Below the pieces are notes generated by a model. The model saw only the letters and a program-made list of their open reading frames with translations, made no database searches and had not been told where the DNA came from. Positions 1-5,543 of a stretch of DNA of 5,825 nucleotides are shown here, one piece after another; position 1 is the first letter of the stretch, and every line of letters starts with the position of its first letter. The translations under genes were made by a program, and so were the position numbers. The DNA is from FEN-727 sp036508635 (lineage in GTDB: Bacteria; Actinomycetota; Geothermincolia; Fen-727; Anoxymicrobiaceae), in the NCBI GenBank assembly GCA_036508635.1, contig DATCGY010000314.1:1-5825 (forward strand), read 5' to 3'.

Positions 1-48
1 ATGACCGATTCTATAAGTGTTGCATCCCACGCTCAATAGAAATATACA

Positions 49-540
49 CTATATCGAGTGACCCGCCAGGCCGCTGTCGCATATTGCTCTATATCCTGTG
101 CCGTCTTTCTCAATGACGTAGTAGTGATGAGTCGTAGGGCAGCGCGGGGGGTTTTTCAGGTACTGGTCCAGGACCAGCGGGTGTTGAGCGTCCACGCGGC
201 CTGTCGGTGGAAACGTGCCATTGGTCGTATCATAACTGGAAATTGCCTCTTGCACCTGCCTGAGGTTCGAACGGCATATTGTGGCCTGCGCCGCCTGGGC
301 GAACTTCTTGCCCCTTGGCATGGACAAAACGACGGCCGCGGCGACGACGATGAGTATCACAGCGAACGCGAACATGCTCAGTATGACCCAGCGGTTATCA
401 ACGCGTCTTGGAGGTCTCGCGACAGCGCGAGCCGTCAGGGCCATGATGCGCCCGACCTGTTCTTCGTCGCCGGCGGCGCATTCCCGGCAATAGTCATTGC
501 CTGGCTCTATTTCTTTTCCGCACTTGAGACAGATAGGCAC
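49..540 (-). CDS. Zinc-ribbon membrane protein with pseudopilin-like C-terminal domain
   Basis: Specific function is unknown. Numbered from an upstream GTG at 546, the 165-residue frame has a zinc ribbon near the N-terminus (C6-x2-C9 and C20-x2-C23), a basic linker (about 40-52), one hydrophobic helix (about 53-76, WVILSMFAF onward) and a small outer domain (about 77-165). That domain resembles the globular part of ComGC/GspG-type pseudopilins: C91-R-S-N-L-R, then Q-x-x-I-x-x-Y, then G-T-F-P-P, a YLKNPPRCP segment with C136, and a late C156. The topology is inferred as N-terminus in, C-terminus out. The usual prepilin peptidase site (G-F-x-L-x-E) is absent, so it is probably a fixed membrane protein and not a pilus subunit. 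I prefer the second GTG (538-540), giving 163 residues, because the AAGGGG Shine-Dalgarno is 8 nt before it but only 2 nt before the first. It is divergent from the tRNA. The protein-coding nature is fairly sure; the pilin relationship is by eye only. Confidence 0.8.
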   Translation of the reverse strand: MPICLKCGKEIEPGNDYCRECAAGDEEQVGRIMALTARAVARPPRRVDNRWVILSMFAFAVILIVVAAAVVLSMPRGKKFAQAAQATICRSNLRQVQEAISSYDTTNGTFPPTGRVDAQHPLVLDQYLKNPPRCPTTHHYYVIEKDGTGYRAICDSGLAGHSI

Positions 541-548
541 TCGCACGT

Positions 549-556
549 CCCCTTCG
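549..556 (-). promoter_or_regulatory. Shine-Dalgarno site deciding the start of the zinc-ribbon gene
   Basis: On the minus strand the sequence reads GAAGGGGACGTGCGAGTG. The purine run AAGGGG is 2 nt from the first GTG (544-546) and 8 nt from the second (538-540). Normal spacing of about 5-9 nt favours the second. This is a judgement from spacing only. Confidence 0.5.
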
Positions 557-557
557 T

Positions 558-589
558 TTGAACTTTCTTATGTCATCGGATAGTATTAT
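558..589 (+). promoter_or_regulatory. Candidate promoter for tRNA-Val (and perhaps thrS)
   Basis: In the AT-rich gap before the tRNA, TTGAAC (558-563) could be a -35 box with TAGTAT (581-586, 17-nt spacer) as the -10 box. The better-looking TATTAT (584-589) would need a 20-nt spacer. Transcription would begin near 593-597, giving a leader of about 30 nt before the tRNA. On the opposite strand the same stretch reads GATAAT, so a promoter for the divergent zinc-ribbon gene may overlap it. Matches are only 4 to 5 of 6, so this is tentative. Confidence 0.35.
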
Positions 590-623
590 CGCGTTAAAAA
601 AAGACAATTACGAGTTAGACAGT

Positions 624-698
624 GGGCGCGTAGCTCAGTGGGAGAGCGCTTCCTTGACGCGGAAGAGGTCGGTAGTTCGATCCTACTCGCGCCCACCA
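624..698 (+). tRNA. tRNA-Val (anticodon GAC)
   Basis: The full cloverleaf can be drawn by hand. The acceptor stem GGGCGCG (624-630) pairs perfectly with CGCGCCC (688-694), followed by discriminator A695 and an encoded CCA (696-698). The D stem is GCTC/GAGC (633-636/644-647). The anticodon stem CTTCC/GGAAG (649-653/661-665) encloses loop TTGACGC with anticodon GAC at 656-658, which reads valine codons GUC and GUU. The variable loop is AGGTC. The T stem GGTAG/CTACT (671-675/683-687, one G-U pair) carries loop TTCGATC. All stems are intact, so it should be functional. It lies just upstream of thrS with a terminator between them. A protein reading frame open through the tRNA is incidental. Confidence 0.97.
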
Positions 699-715
699 CT
701 CTATTGAGTTGGAAT

Positions 716-737
716 AACCCGGGAAGCCGGGTTTTTT
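716..737 (+). terminator. Intrinsic terminator between tRNA-Val and thrS
   Basis: AACCCGG (716-722) and CCGGGTT (727-733) form a perfect 7-bp stem around a GAAG tetraloop. A run of six T (732-737) begins within the 3' arm. This is a textbook Rho-independent terminator on the plus strand. It ends 17 nt before the thrS start, so it either ends the tRNA transcript or lets a fraction of polymerases through into thrS. Confidence 0.85.
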
Positions 738-742
738 ATGCC

Positions 743-747
743 AGGAG
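743..747 (+). promoter_or_regulatory. Shine-Dalgarno site of thrS
   Basis: AGGAG at 743-747 lies 7 nt before the ATG at 755. It decides the thrS start, because the open frame itself continues upstream to a GTG at 638 that lies inside the tRNA gene and cannot be the real start. Confidence 0.85.
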
Positions 748-754
748 TACTGCC

Positions 755-2680
755 ATGGCTGACAGGTTAAGGCTCAATCTACCCGATGGAAAAGAAATCG
801 AGGTCCTCAGTGGCACTTCGGCGCTCGACGCACTACGCGAGGGAGGATGGGAGCCAGAGCCCTCGGCTCTGGTCGCTGATGTCAACGGGCACATCGTCGA
901 GCTCAACAAACCTCTTTACGAGGGCGGCAACATCGAGCTACTGTCTTTCGAACAGCCGAGGGGGAGAGAGGCTTACAGGCACACGGCGTCCCATGTCATG
1001 GCTCAGGCGGTGCGCAGGCTCCGTCCCGACGTAAAGCTTGCTATCGGTCCCGCTATCGAAGACGGGTTCTACTACGACTTCGCCTTGCCAGAGAATCTCT
1101 CGGCTGATGACCTTCCTGCGATAGAGGAAGAGATGTCACGAATTATCGCCGAAGACCTGCCGATCGCCAGGAAAGAGCTTTCTCGCGTCGAGGCGCTCGA
1201 GCTTTTCAAAAGCCGCGGTGAAGCCTACAAGGTCGAGCTTATTGAGGACCTTGAAGATGAAGTGATCACGGTGTACGAGCAGGGGGAGTTCGTCGACCTG
1301 TGCCGGGGTCCTCACCTGACGTCGACCGGCAAGATCAAGGCCTTCAGGCTGCTGTCGATCGCGGGAGCATACTGGCGAGGGGACGAGACTCGCGAGATGC
1401 TCCAGCGCGTCTACGGTACGGCCTTCGACAGCGCTGATGCACTCGAGGCTTACATCGAGGCGCGAGAGGAGGCTGAGCGACGCGACCACCGTAAGCTCGG
1501 ACCCGAGCTCGAGCTCTTCTCAATAAGGGAGGAAATCGGTCCTGGCCTGGTGATTTACCACCCGAACGGGGCAATCGTGCGCACCGTCATCGAAGACTTC
1601 CTCAAGGTGGAGCACGCAAGGCGGGGCTATCAGCTCGTAATTTCTCCCCACGTGATGCGCCGTGAAGTCTGGAAGACAAGCGGGCACCTCGACATGGAGT
1701 ACCCGATGTACTTCTTCGATATAGAGGGCCAGGAGTACGGCATAAAGCCGATGAACTGCCCGGCTCACATCTACATCTACAAGTCCAGGACACGCGGCCA
1801 CCGTGAGCTTCCCATAAGGTTCTTCGAGCTCGGCACCGTCTACAGGCACGAGCGTTCCGGCGTTCTGCACGGATTGCTTCGTGTCAGGGGCTTCACACAG
1901 GATGACGCGCACATATTCTGCACCATGGACCAGGCCGAAAAGGAGATAAACGACGCCCTGCGATTCGCGTTCGAGGCTCAGCGGACTTTCGGGTTCACCG
2001 AGTTCCGCATCGCGCTATCGACCCGGCCCGACCACTCTGTCGGTACCGACGAGAACTGGGAGAGGGCGACCGACACCCTGAAGAAAGCCCTGGTCGACCA
2101 GGGGCTCGATTACCTCATCGATGAGGGAGAAGGGGTTTTCTACGGCCCCAAGATCGACGTCAAGCTTCAGGACGCCCTGGGCAGGTTCTGGCAGGGTCCG
2201 ACCATCCAGTTCGACTTCAACCTCCCGGCTCGCTTCGAGATGTCCTACGTCGGCGCGGACAACAAGGAGCACACTCCTGTGATGATACACAGGACCGTGC
2301 TTGGGAGCGTCGAGCGTTACATGGGAATTCTCATCGAGCATTTTGGCGGAGCGTTCCCGTTATGGCTCGCGCCGGTGCAGGTCGAGGTACTCCCGATAGC
2401 GGACAGGCACGTCGATTACGCGCAGGCACTCAAGTCGAAGATCGAATCACGCGGCATTCGCGTCAGGGTCAACCAGGAGCGCGAGACCACCGGTAACAAG
2501 ATACGCAAGGCGTGGCGCATGAAGATTCCGTATATGGTGATAGTCGGAGACCACGAGGTGGAGGACGGCAACGTCAGCGTGCGTTCGCTTGCGGGTCGTG
2601 ATGAGAGGGGAGTCGACACGGAGCGCTTCATCGATGAGTTGACCCGTGAGATCGCGACCAGGCGCTCGCTAGAGGTCTAG
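755..2680 (+). CDS. thrS: Threonyl-tRNA synthetase (ThrRS)
   Basis: Cytoplasmic class II synthetase that attaches threonine to tRNA-Thr and removes mischarged serine. At 641 residues it is a normal full-length bacterial enzyme. In order: TGS domain (about 1-65); editing domain with H76-x3-H80 and C183/H187 in DLCRGPHL, matching the E. coli editing site H73, H77, C182, H186; catalytic core with zinc ligands C335 (KPMNCPAH), H386 (QDDAHIF) and H512 (VMIHRT); motif 2 arginine R364 in TVYRHERSG; motif 3 arginine R521 in SVERYMG; C-terminal anticodon-binding domain (about 540-641). All key residues are present and there is no frameshift. The start is set by AGGAG 7 nt before ATG 755. No T-box leader is visible. 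Instead, tRNA-Val and a terminator sit directly upstream. The HIT gene follows after 3 nt, indicating an operon. Confidence 0.98.
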   Translation: MADRLRLNLPDGKEIEVLSGTSALDALREGGWEPEPSALVADVNGHIVELNKPLYEGGNIELLSFEQPRGREAYRHTASHVMAQAVRRLRPDVKLAIGPAIEDGFYYDFALPENLSADDLPAIEEEMSRIIAEDLPIARKELSRVEALELFKSRGEAYKVELIEDLEDEVITVYEQGEFVDLCRGPHLTSTGKIKAFRLLSIAGAYWRGDETREMLQRVYGTAFDSADALEAYIEAREEAERRDHRKLGPELELFSIREEIGPGLVIYHPNGAIVRTVIEDFLKVEHARRGYQLVISPHVMRREVWKTSGHLDMEYPMYFFDIEGQEYGIKPMNCPAHIYIYKSRTRGHRELPIRFFELGTVYRHERSGVLHGLLRVRGFTQDDAHIFCTMDQAEKEINDALRFAFEAQRTFGFTEFRIALSTRPDHSVGTDENWERATDTLKKALVDQGLDYLIDEGEGVFYGPKIDVKLQDALGRFWQGPTIQFDFNLPARFEMSYVGADNKEHTPVMIHRTVLGSVERYMGILIEHFGGAFPLWLAPVQVEVLPIADRHVDYAQALKSKIESRGIRVRVNQERETTGNKIRKAWRMKIPYMVIVGDHEVEDGNVSVRSLAGRDERGVDTERFIDELTREIATRRSLEV

Positions 2681-2683
2681 GCC

Positions 2684-3169
2684 ATGGAATACATCTTCAC
2701 GCCGTGGAGGTACCAATACGTGAGCAACGTGGACAACAGGAAAACCGGCTGCATCTTTTGCGAGAAGGTCACCGAAGACAACGACCGTGACAACCTGGTC
2801 GTCTTCCGGGACGAACACTGCTTTGCGATCCTCAATCTGTTTCCATACTCGTCGGGCCACGTCATGATCGCCCCGTACAAACACACGGGCACCATAGAAA
2901 ACCTCGACGCGGAGACCCTCACTTGCGTCATGGCTCTCGGAAAGCGTTGCATGAAGGCCATACGTGACGCTTTTGACCCTGACGGCTTTAATATAGGCAT
3001 CAACATAGCGAGAGTCGCGGGCGCCGGGATAACGGACCACGTTCACATGCATGTCGTTCCCAGGTGGGCCGGGGATTCCAACTTCATGTCGGTCATATCC
3101 GAGACCCGCGTACTGCCCCTGACGCTTGATCAGGTCTGGGAAGCCCTCCATACACGCCTCAACGAATAA
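2684..3169 (+). CDS. HIT-family nucleotide hydrolase/phosphorylase (Ap4A-type)
   Basis: Histidine-triad enzyme of 161 residues. The signature H119-V-H121-M-H123-V-V is followed by P-R-W-A-G-D-S-N-F, typical of the Fhit/Ap4A-phosphorylase-like branch. The middle histidine, H121, is the expected nucleophile that forms a nucleotidyl intermediate. C23-x2-C26 near the N-terminus is a possible half zinc site. The segment F48-AILNLFPYSSGH-V60 is the usual conserved core strand. The overall pattern (start FTPWRYQYV, then CIFC) resembles the actinobacterial Ap4A phosphorylase Rv2613c, which also follows thrS (family knowledge). It starts 3 nt after the thrS stop with GAGGT (2672-2676) in the thrS end as ribosome site, 7 nt away, so translation is probably coupled. 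Likely role: breakdown of Ap4A-like dinucleotides in the cytoplasm. Exact substrate, and phosphorylase versus hydrolase chemistry, cannot be told from sequence. Confidence 0.93.
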   Translation: MEYIFTPWRYQYVSNVDNRKTGCIFCEKVTEDNDRDNLVVFRDEHCFAILNLFPYSSGHVMIAPYKHTGTIENLDAETLTCVMALGKRCMKAIRDAFDPDGFNIGINIARVAGAGITDHVHMHVVPRWAGDSNFMSVISETRVLPLTLDQVWEALHTRLNE

Positions 3170-3183
3170 CCCGGTTCGGGTTT
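3168..3183. terminator. Weak, possibly bidirectional terminator hairpin after the HIT gene
   Basis: AACCCG (3168-3173) pairs with CGGGTT (3177-3182) around a GTT triloop, overlapping the HIT stop codon. The T run after it is only three bases on the plus strand; on the minus strand the arm is followed by ATT. It sits between two convergent genes and could serve both, but the short T tracts make it weak. Confidence 0.4.
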
Positions 3184-3217
3184 GCGTTGCAGCTCTTGCC
3201 CTGTCACCCGGGCCTGA

Positions 3218-3255
3218 GAGACCCGGCTCAAGAAGGTCGAGACCCGGCTTTAGAA
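3218..3255. repeat. Two-copy direct repeat GAGACCCGGCT in the convergent spacer
   Basis: GAGACCCGGCTCAAGAA (3218-3234) and GAGACCCGGCTTTAGAA (3239-3255) match at 15 of 17 bases and are 21 bp apart, about two helical turns. CCGGG at 3208-3212 can also pair with CCCGG at 3222-3226. The repeat lies between the ends of the HIT and EF-G-like genes. It may be a decayed terminator-like duplication; no function is clear. Confidence 0.55.
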
Positions 3256-3273
3256 ATGGGTTTTACACCGGAT

Positions 3274-5355
3274 TTATGATTCTTCCTGTTCTTTCTTGCG
3301 TTGCTCGATGATCTTCTGGGCTATGTGTTCGGGGACTTCTTCGTAGTGCGAGAACTCCATCGCGAACACACCGCGGCCGCCGGTGATGGACCGGAGGTCG
3401 ATAGAGTAACGGGACATCTCCGCGAGCGGCACCTGCGCGCCTACAACCTGCATCTTGCCCTTGGGCTCCATACCGAGGATGCGCCCGCGCTTGGAGTTGA
3501 GGTCGCCGATGACGTCGCCCATGAACTGGTCGGGGACCGTCACCTTGGCGTTGACTATCGGCTCGAGCAGGACGGGCTCAGCTTTGGCGAAACCGTCCTT
3601 CATCGCCTTTGACGCCGCCATCTTGAACGCGAGCTCCGACGAGTCGACCGAGTGGAACGAGCCGTCGTAGACCGTAACGTCCATGTCAACCATCGGGTAT
3701 CCCGCCATGTATCCTTCGGTCATCGCGGCGACGACGCCTTTCTCGACGCCGGGTATATACTGCCGCGGGATCGAACCACCGACGATCTTCTCCTGGAACT
3801 CGAAGCCGGAGCCCCTCTCCTTGGGCTCCAGACGCAGGAAAGCGTGACCGAACTGTCCGTGCCCTCCGGTCTGCTTTTTATGTTTACCCTCTGACTCGAC
3901 CTTCTTACGGATGGTCTCCTTGTAAGGGATCTTCGGGAGCTCCGTGGCTACGTCGACGCCGAACTTCCGTCGCATCTTGTCGACCACGACGTCGAGGTGA
4001 GTTTCGCCGGCCCCCGAGATGAGGGTCTGGTTGATCTCGGTATCGCGCCGTACGGTTAGCATGCGGTCTTCTTCGCTCACACGCCCGAGCGCGGTTGAGA
4101 GCTTGTCTTCGTCGCCCTTCGTCTTCGGGGCGACGGCCAGTGACATGAGCGGCGCCGGGTACTCGATCTTGGGAAGCACGATCGGATGGTCCTTGTCGCA
4201 GAGCGTGTCACCGGTGAACGTCTCGCTGAGCTTGGCAACCGCGCCGAGCTCCCCGGCCGCGAGCTCGCCGACGGCGGCTTGCTCTTTGCCCATGACCTTG
4301 TATAGCTGCCCGACTCGCTCGGCCTTGTTGTGGCTCGAGTTCAGAACCGAAGAATCGCTCTTGAAGACTCCAGAGAAGACGCGGAAGTAAGTTAGCTTCC
4401 CAACGTACGGGTCGGCGAGGGTCTTGAAGACCAGGGCACACATGGGGGCGTCCTTTGAACGAGGCCTGGCCACCTCTTCGTCTTTCCCGGGAAGCGTGCC
4501 GATGACGTCCGGAAGTTCCTCAGGCAGAGGGAGGACCGTCGCGGCAAAATCGAGCAGCTCGGGCATGCCGATGCCCTTCGATGCCGCGCCGCAAAGGACG
4601 GGTATGAGCGTACGCTCACGTACTCCTTTCCTCAGCCCCGCAGAAATCTCCTCCGGTGAGAGTTCGCCCTCTTCGAGGTATTTCTCCAGAAGGGCGTCCT
4701 CTGTCTCGGCGACCGCTTCAGCCAGCTTGTCCCTGCCCTCTTGGAGAGCGTCGGAAAGGTCGTCAGGGACCGGGACTTCCCTGGACTTCCCCGGTCCATC
4801 AGGCTCATATGCCTTTCCGCTGACGAGGTCTATCACGCCACGGAAACCGTGCTCTTCACCGATGGGAAGCATCAGTGGGACCACGTTGCCGCCAAGGGTT
4901 TCAAGGATGTCTTCCATGGTGCGCTCAAAGCCCGCGCGCTCGCGGTCGAGCTTGCTGATGAATATCAGGCTAGGAGCCTCGACCTCGGCCGCGCGATCCC
5001 ACATTATCTCCGTCTGGACCTCGACACCGTCGACCCCGGAGACCACGAAGCAACACGTGTCGACTACGCGCACCGTAGATATAGCGTCACCCACGAAGTC
5101 GGCGTACCCGGGAGTGTCAACGAACGTGATGTCAGCGCCCTTCCAATTGACCGGCGCCAGCGCGCAGTTGATCGAAATCTTGCGCTTTATCTCGTCGTCG
5201 TCGAAATCCGTAGTCGTATTGCCCTGCTCGACCTCTCCCATACGTGTGGTAGCGCCGGTTGTAAAGAGCAGGGACTCGGCCAGTGTAGTCTTGCCCGAGC
5301 CACCGTGCCCGAAGAACCCTACATTCTTTATGACCTTGCTCTCGGTTGCTGTCAC
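3274..5355 (-). CDS. Elongation factor G-like translational GTPase (EF-G2/FusA2 type)
   Basis: A 693-residue protein with the five-domain EF-G layout: GTPase domain (about 1-280), domain II (about 300-395), domain III (about 400-475, with ISGAGETHLDV), domain IV (about 480-600, loop DGSFHSVDSSE at 564-574 with H568 at the tip position) and domain V (about 600-675). The P-loop is G16-HGGSG-K22-T23 where housekeeping EF-G has AHIDAGKT. G3 is DTPGYADF with Y84 where canonical EF-G has His. Switch I reads IKRKISI (56-62) in place of RGITI. G4 is S134-K-L-D137 where NKxD is usual. These changes place it in the EF-G-like paralogue group. There is no rpsL/rpsG neighbour, so it is probably not the main translocase. 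The GTG start (5353-5355) has AGGGGGA 6 nt upstream. The role may be a specialised ribosome factor; relatives of this group differ in ribosome-dependent GTPase activity. Family membership is sure, function is not. Confidence 0.93.
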   Translation of the reverse strand: MTATESKVIKNVGFFGHGGSGKTTLAESLLFTTGATTRMGEVEQGNTTTDFDDDEIKRKISINCALAPVNWKGADITFVDTPGYADFVGDAISTVRVVDTCCFVVSGVDGVEVQTEIMWDRAAEVEAPSLIFISKLDRERAGFERTMEDILETLGGNVVPLMLPIGEEHGFRGVIDLVSGKAYEPDGPGKSREVPVPDDLSDALQEGRDKLAEAVAETEDALLEKYLEEGELSPEEISAGLRKGVRERTLIPVLCGAASKGIGMPELLDFAATVLPLPEELPDVIGTLPGKDEEVARPRSKDAPMCALVFKTLADPYVGKLTYFRVFSGVFKSDSSVLNSSHNKAERVGQLYKVMGKEQAAVGELAAGELGAVAKLSETFTGDTLCDKDHPIVLPKIEYPAPLMSLAVAPKTKGDEDKLSTALGRVSEEDRMLTVRRDTEINQTLISGAGETHLDVVVDKMRRKFGVDVATELPKIPYKETIRKKVESEGKHKKQTGGHGQFGHAFLRLEPKERGSGFEFQEKIVGGSIPRQYIPGVEKGVVAAMTEGYMAGYPMVDMDVTVYDGSFHSVDSSELAFKMAASKAMKDGFAKAEPVLLEPIVNAKVTVPDQFMGDVIGDLNSKRGRILGMEPKGKMQVVGAQVPLAEMSRYSIDLRSITGGRGVFAMEFSHYEEVPEHIAQKIIEQRKKEQEES

Positions 5356-5361
5356 AATAAG

Positions 5362-5368
5362 TCCCCCT
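5362..5368 (-). promoter_or_regulatory. Shine-Dalgarno site of the EF-G-like gene
   Basis: The minus strand reads AGGGGGA, 6 nt before the GTG start at 5355. It supports the GTG as the true start. Like the zinc-ribbon gene, it uses a G-run type site. Confidence 0.7.
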
Positions 5369-5394
5369 GTGGAATTTTGGTCAAACAGTAGCTA

Positions 5395-5422
5395 ATTATA
5401 ACCCAACTAATATGTGAGTAAA
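5395..5422 (-). promoter_or_regulatory. Sigma-70-type promoter of the EF-G-like gene
   Basis: On the minus strand a perfect TATAAT (-10, 5395-5400) is preceded by TTTACT (-35, 5417-5422; 4 of 6 matches) with a 16-nt spacer. Transcription should start near 5388, giving a leader of about 33 nt that contains the ribosome site. This is the strongest promoter visible in the window. Confidence 0.65.
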
Positions 5423-5437
5423 GCGAGATATCCTACC

Positions 5438-5470
5438 GCTGGATGGGCAGCAAATCAGCCGGCTGGATGG
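5438..5470. repeat. Paired GCTGGATGG repeats around a CAGCCGGCTG palindrome
   Basis: GCTGGATGG occurs at 5438-5446 and 5462-5470, 24 bp apart. A perfect 10-bp palindrome CAGCCGGCTG (5456-5465) overlaps the second copy. The cluster lies just upstream of the -35 box of the EF-G-like gene and between two divergent genes, where an operator would be expected. No known regulator site is recognised. Confidence 0.4.
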
Positions 5471-5526
5471 TCCTCCTTGTAAGGTTATGTGGCATCGGTT
5501 AACTTTGGATGATAACGCACATTCAT

Positions 5527-5532
5527 GGAGGT
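5527..5532 (+). promoter_or_regulatory. Shine-Dalgarno site of the PDZ/DUF512 gene
   Basis: GGAGGT lies 11 nt before the ATG at 5544, slightly long spacing. An in-frame TAG (5541-5543) directly precedes this ATG, so no earlier start is possible in this frame. Confidence 0.65.
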
Positions 5533-5543
5533 GCGAGCGTTAG

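Noticed and set aside
1..48. Short open frame from ATG at 1 to TAG at 37-39, possibly the end of a gene from the left
   Set aside because: Only 12 codons are visible, with no ribosome site or recognisable motif; nothing else is seen in these bases.
58..561. Plus-strand open frame of 167 codons opposite the zinc-ribbon gene
   Set aside because: It has no domain pattern, and the minus strand has a clear zinc ribbon, membrane helix and ribosome site.
638..754. Upstream extension of the thrS frame to a GTG at 638
   Set aside because: It starts inside the tRNA gene and runs through the terminator; ATG 755 has a good ribosome site and begins where ThrRS proteins normally begin.
699..754. T-box leader for thrS
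   Set aside because: The spacer is too short for a specifier stem and lacks the conserved T-box sequence; only a simple terminator is present.
4424..5395. Long plus-strand open frame of 323 codons opposite the EF-G-like gene
   Set aside because: It is Ser/Arg-rich with no recognisable domain, while the opposite strand encodes a full EF-G fold; it is a by-product of codon bias.
5475..5516. Promoter for the PDZ gene, such as TTGTAA (5478) or GATAAC (5511)
   Set aside because: No pair of boxes with both acceptable sequence and 16-18 nt spacing could be found.
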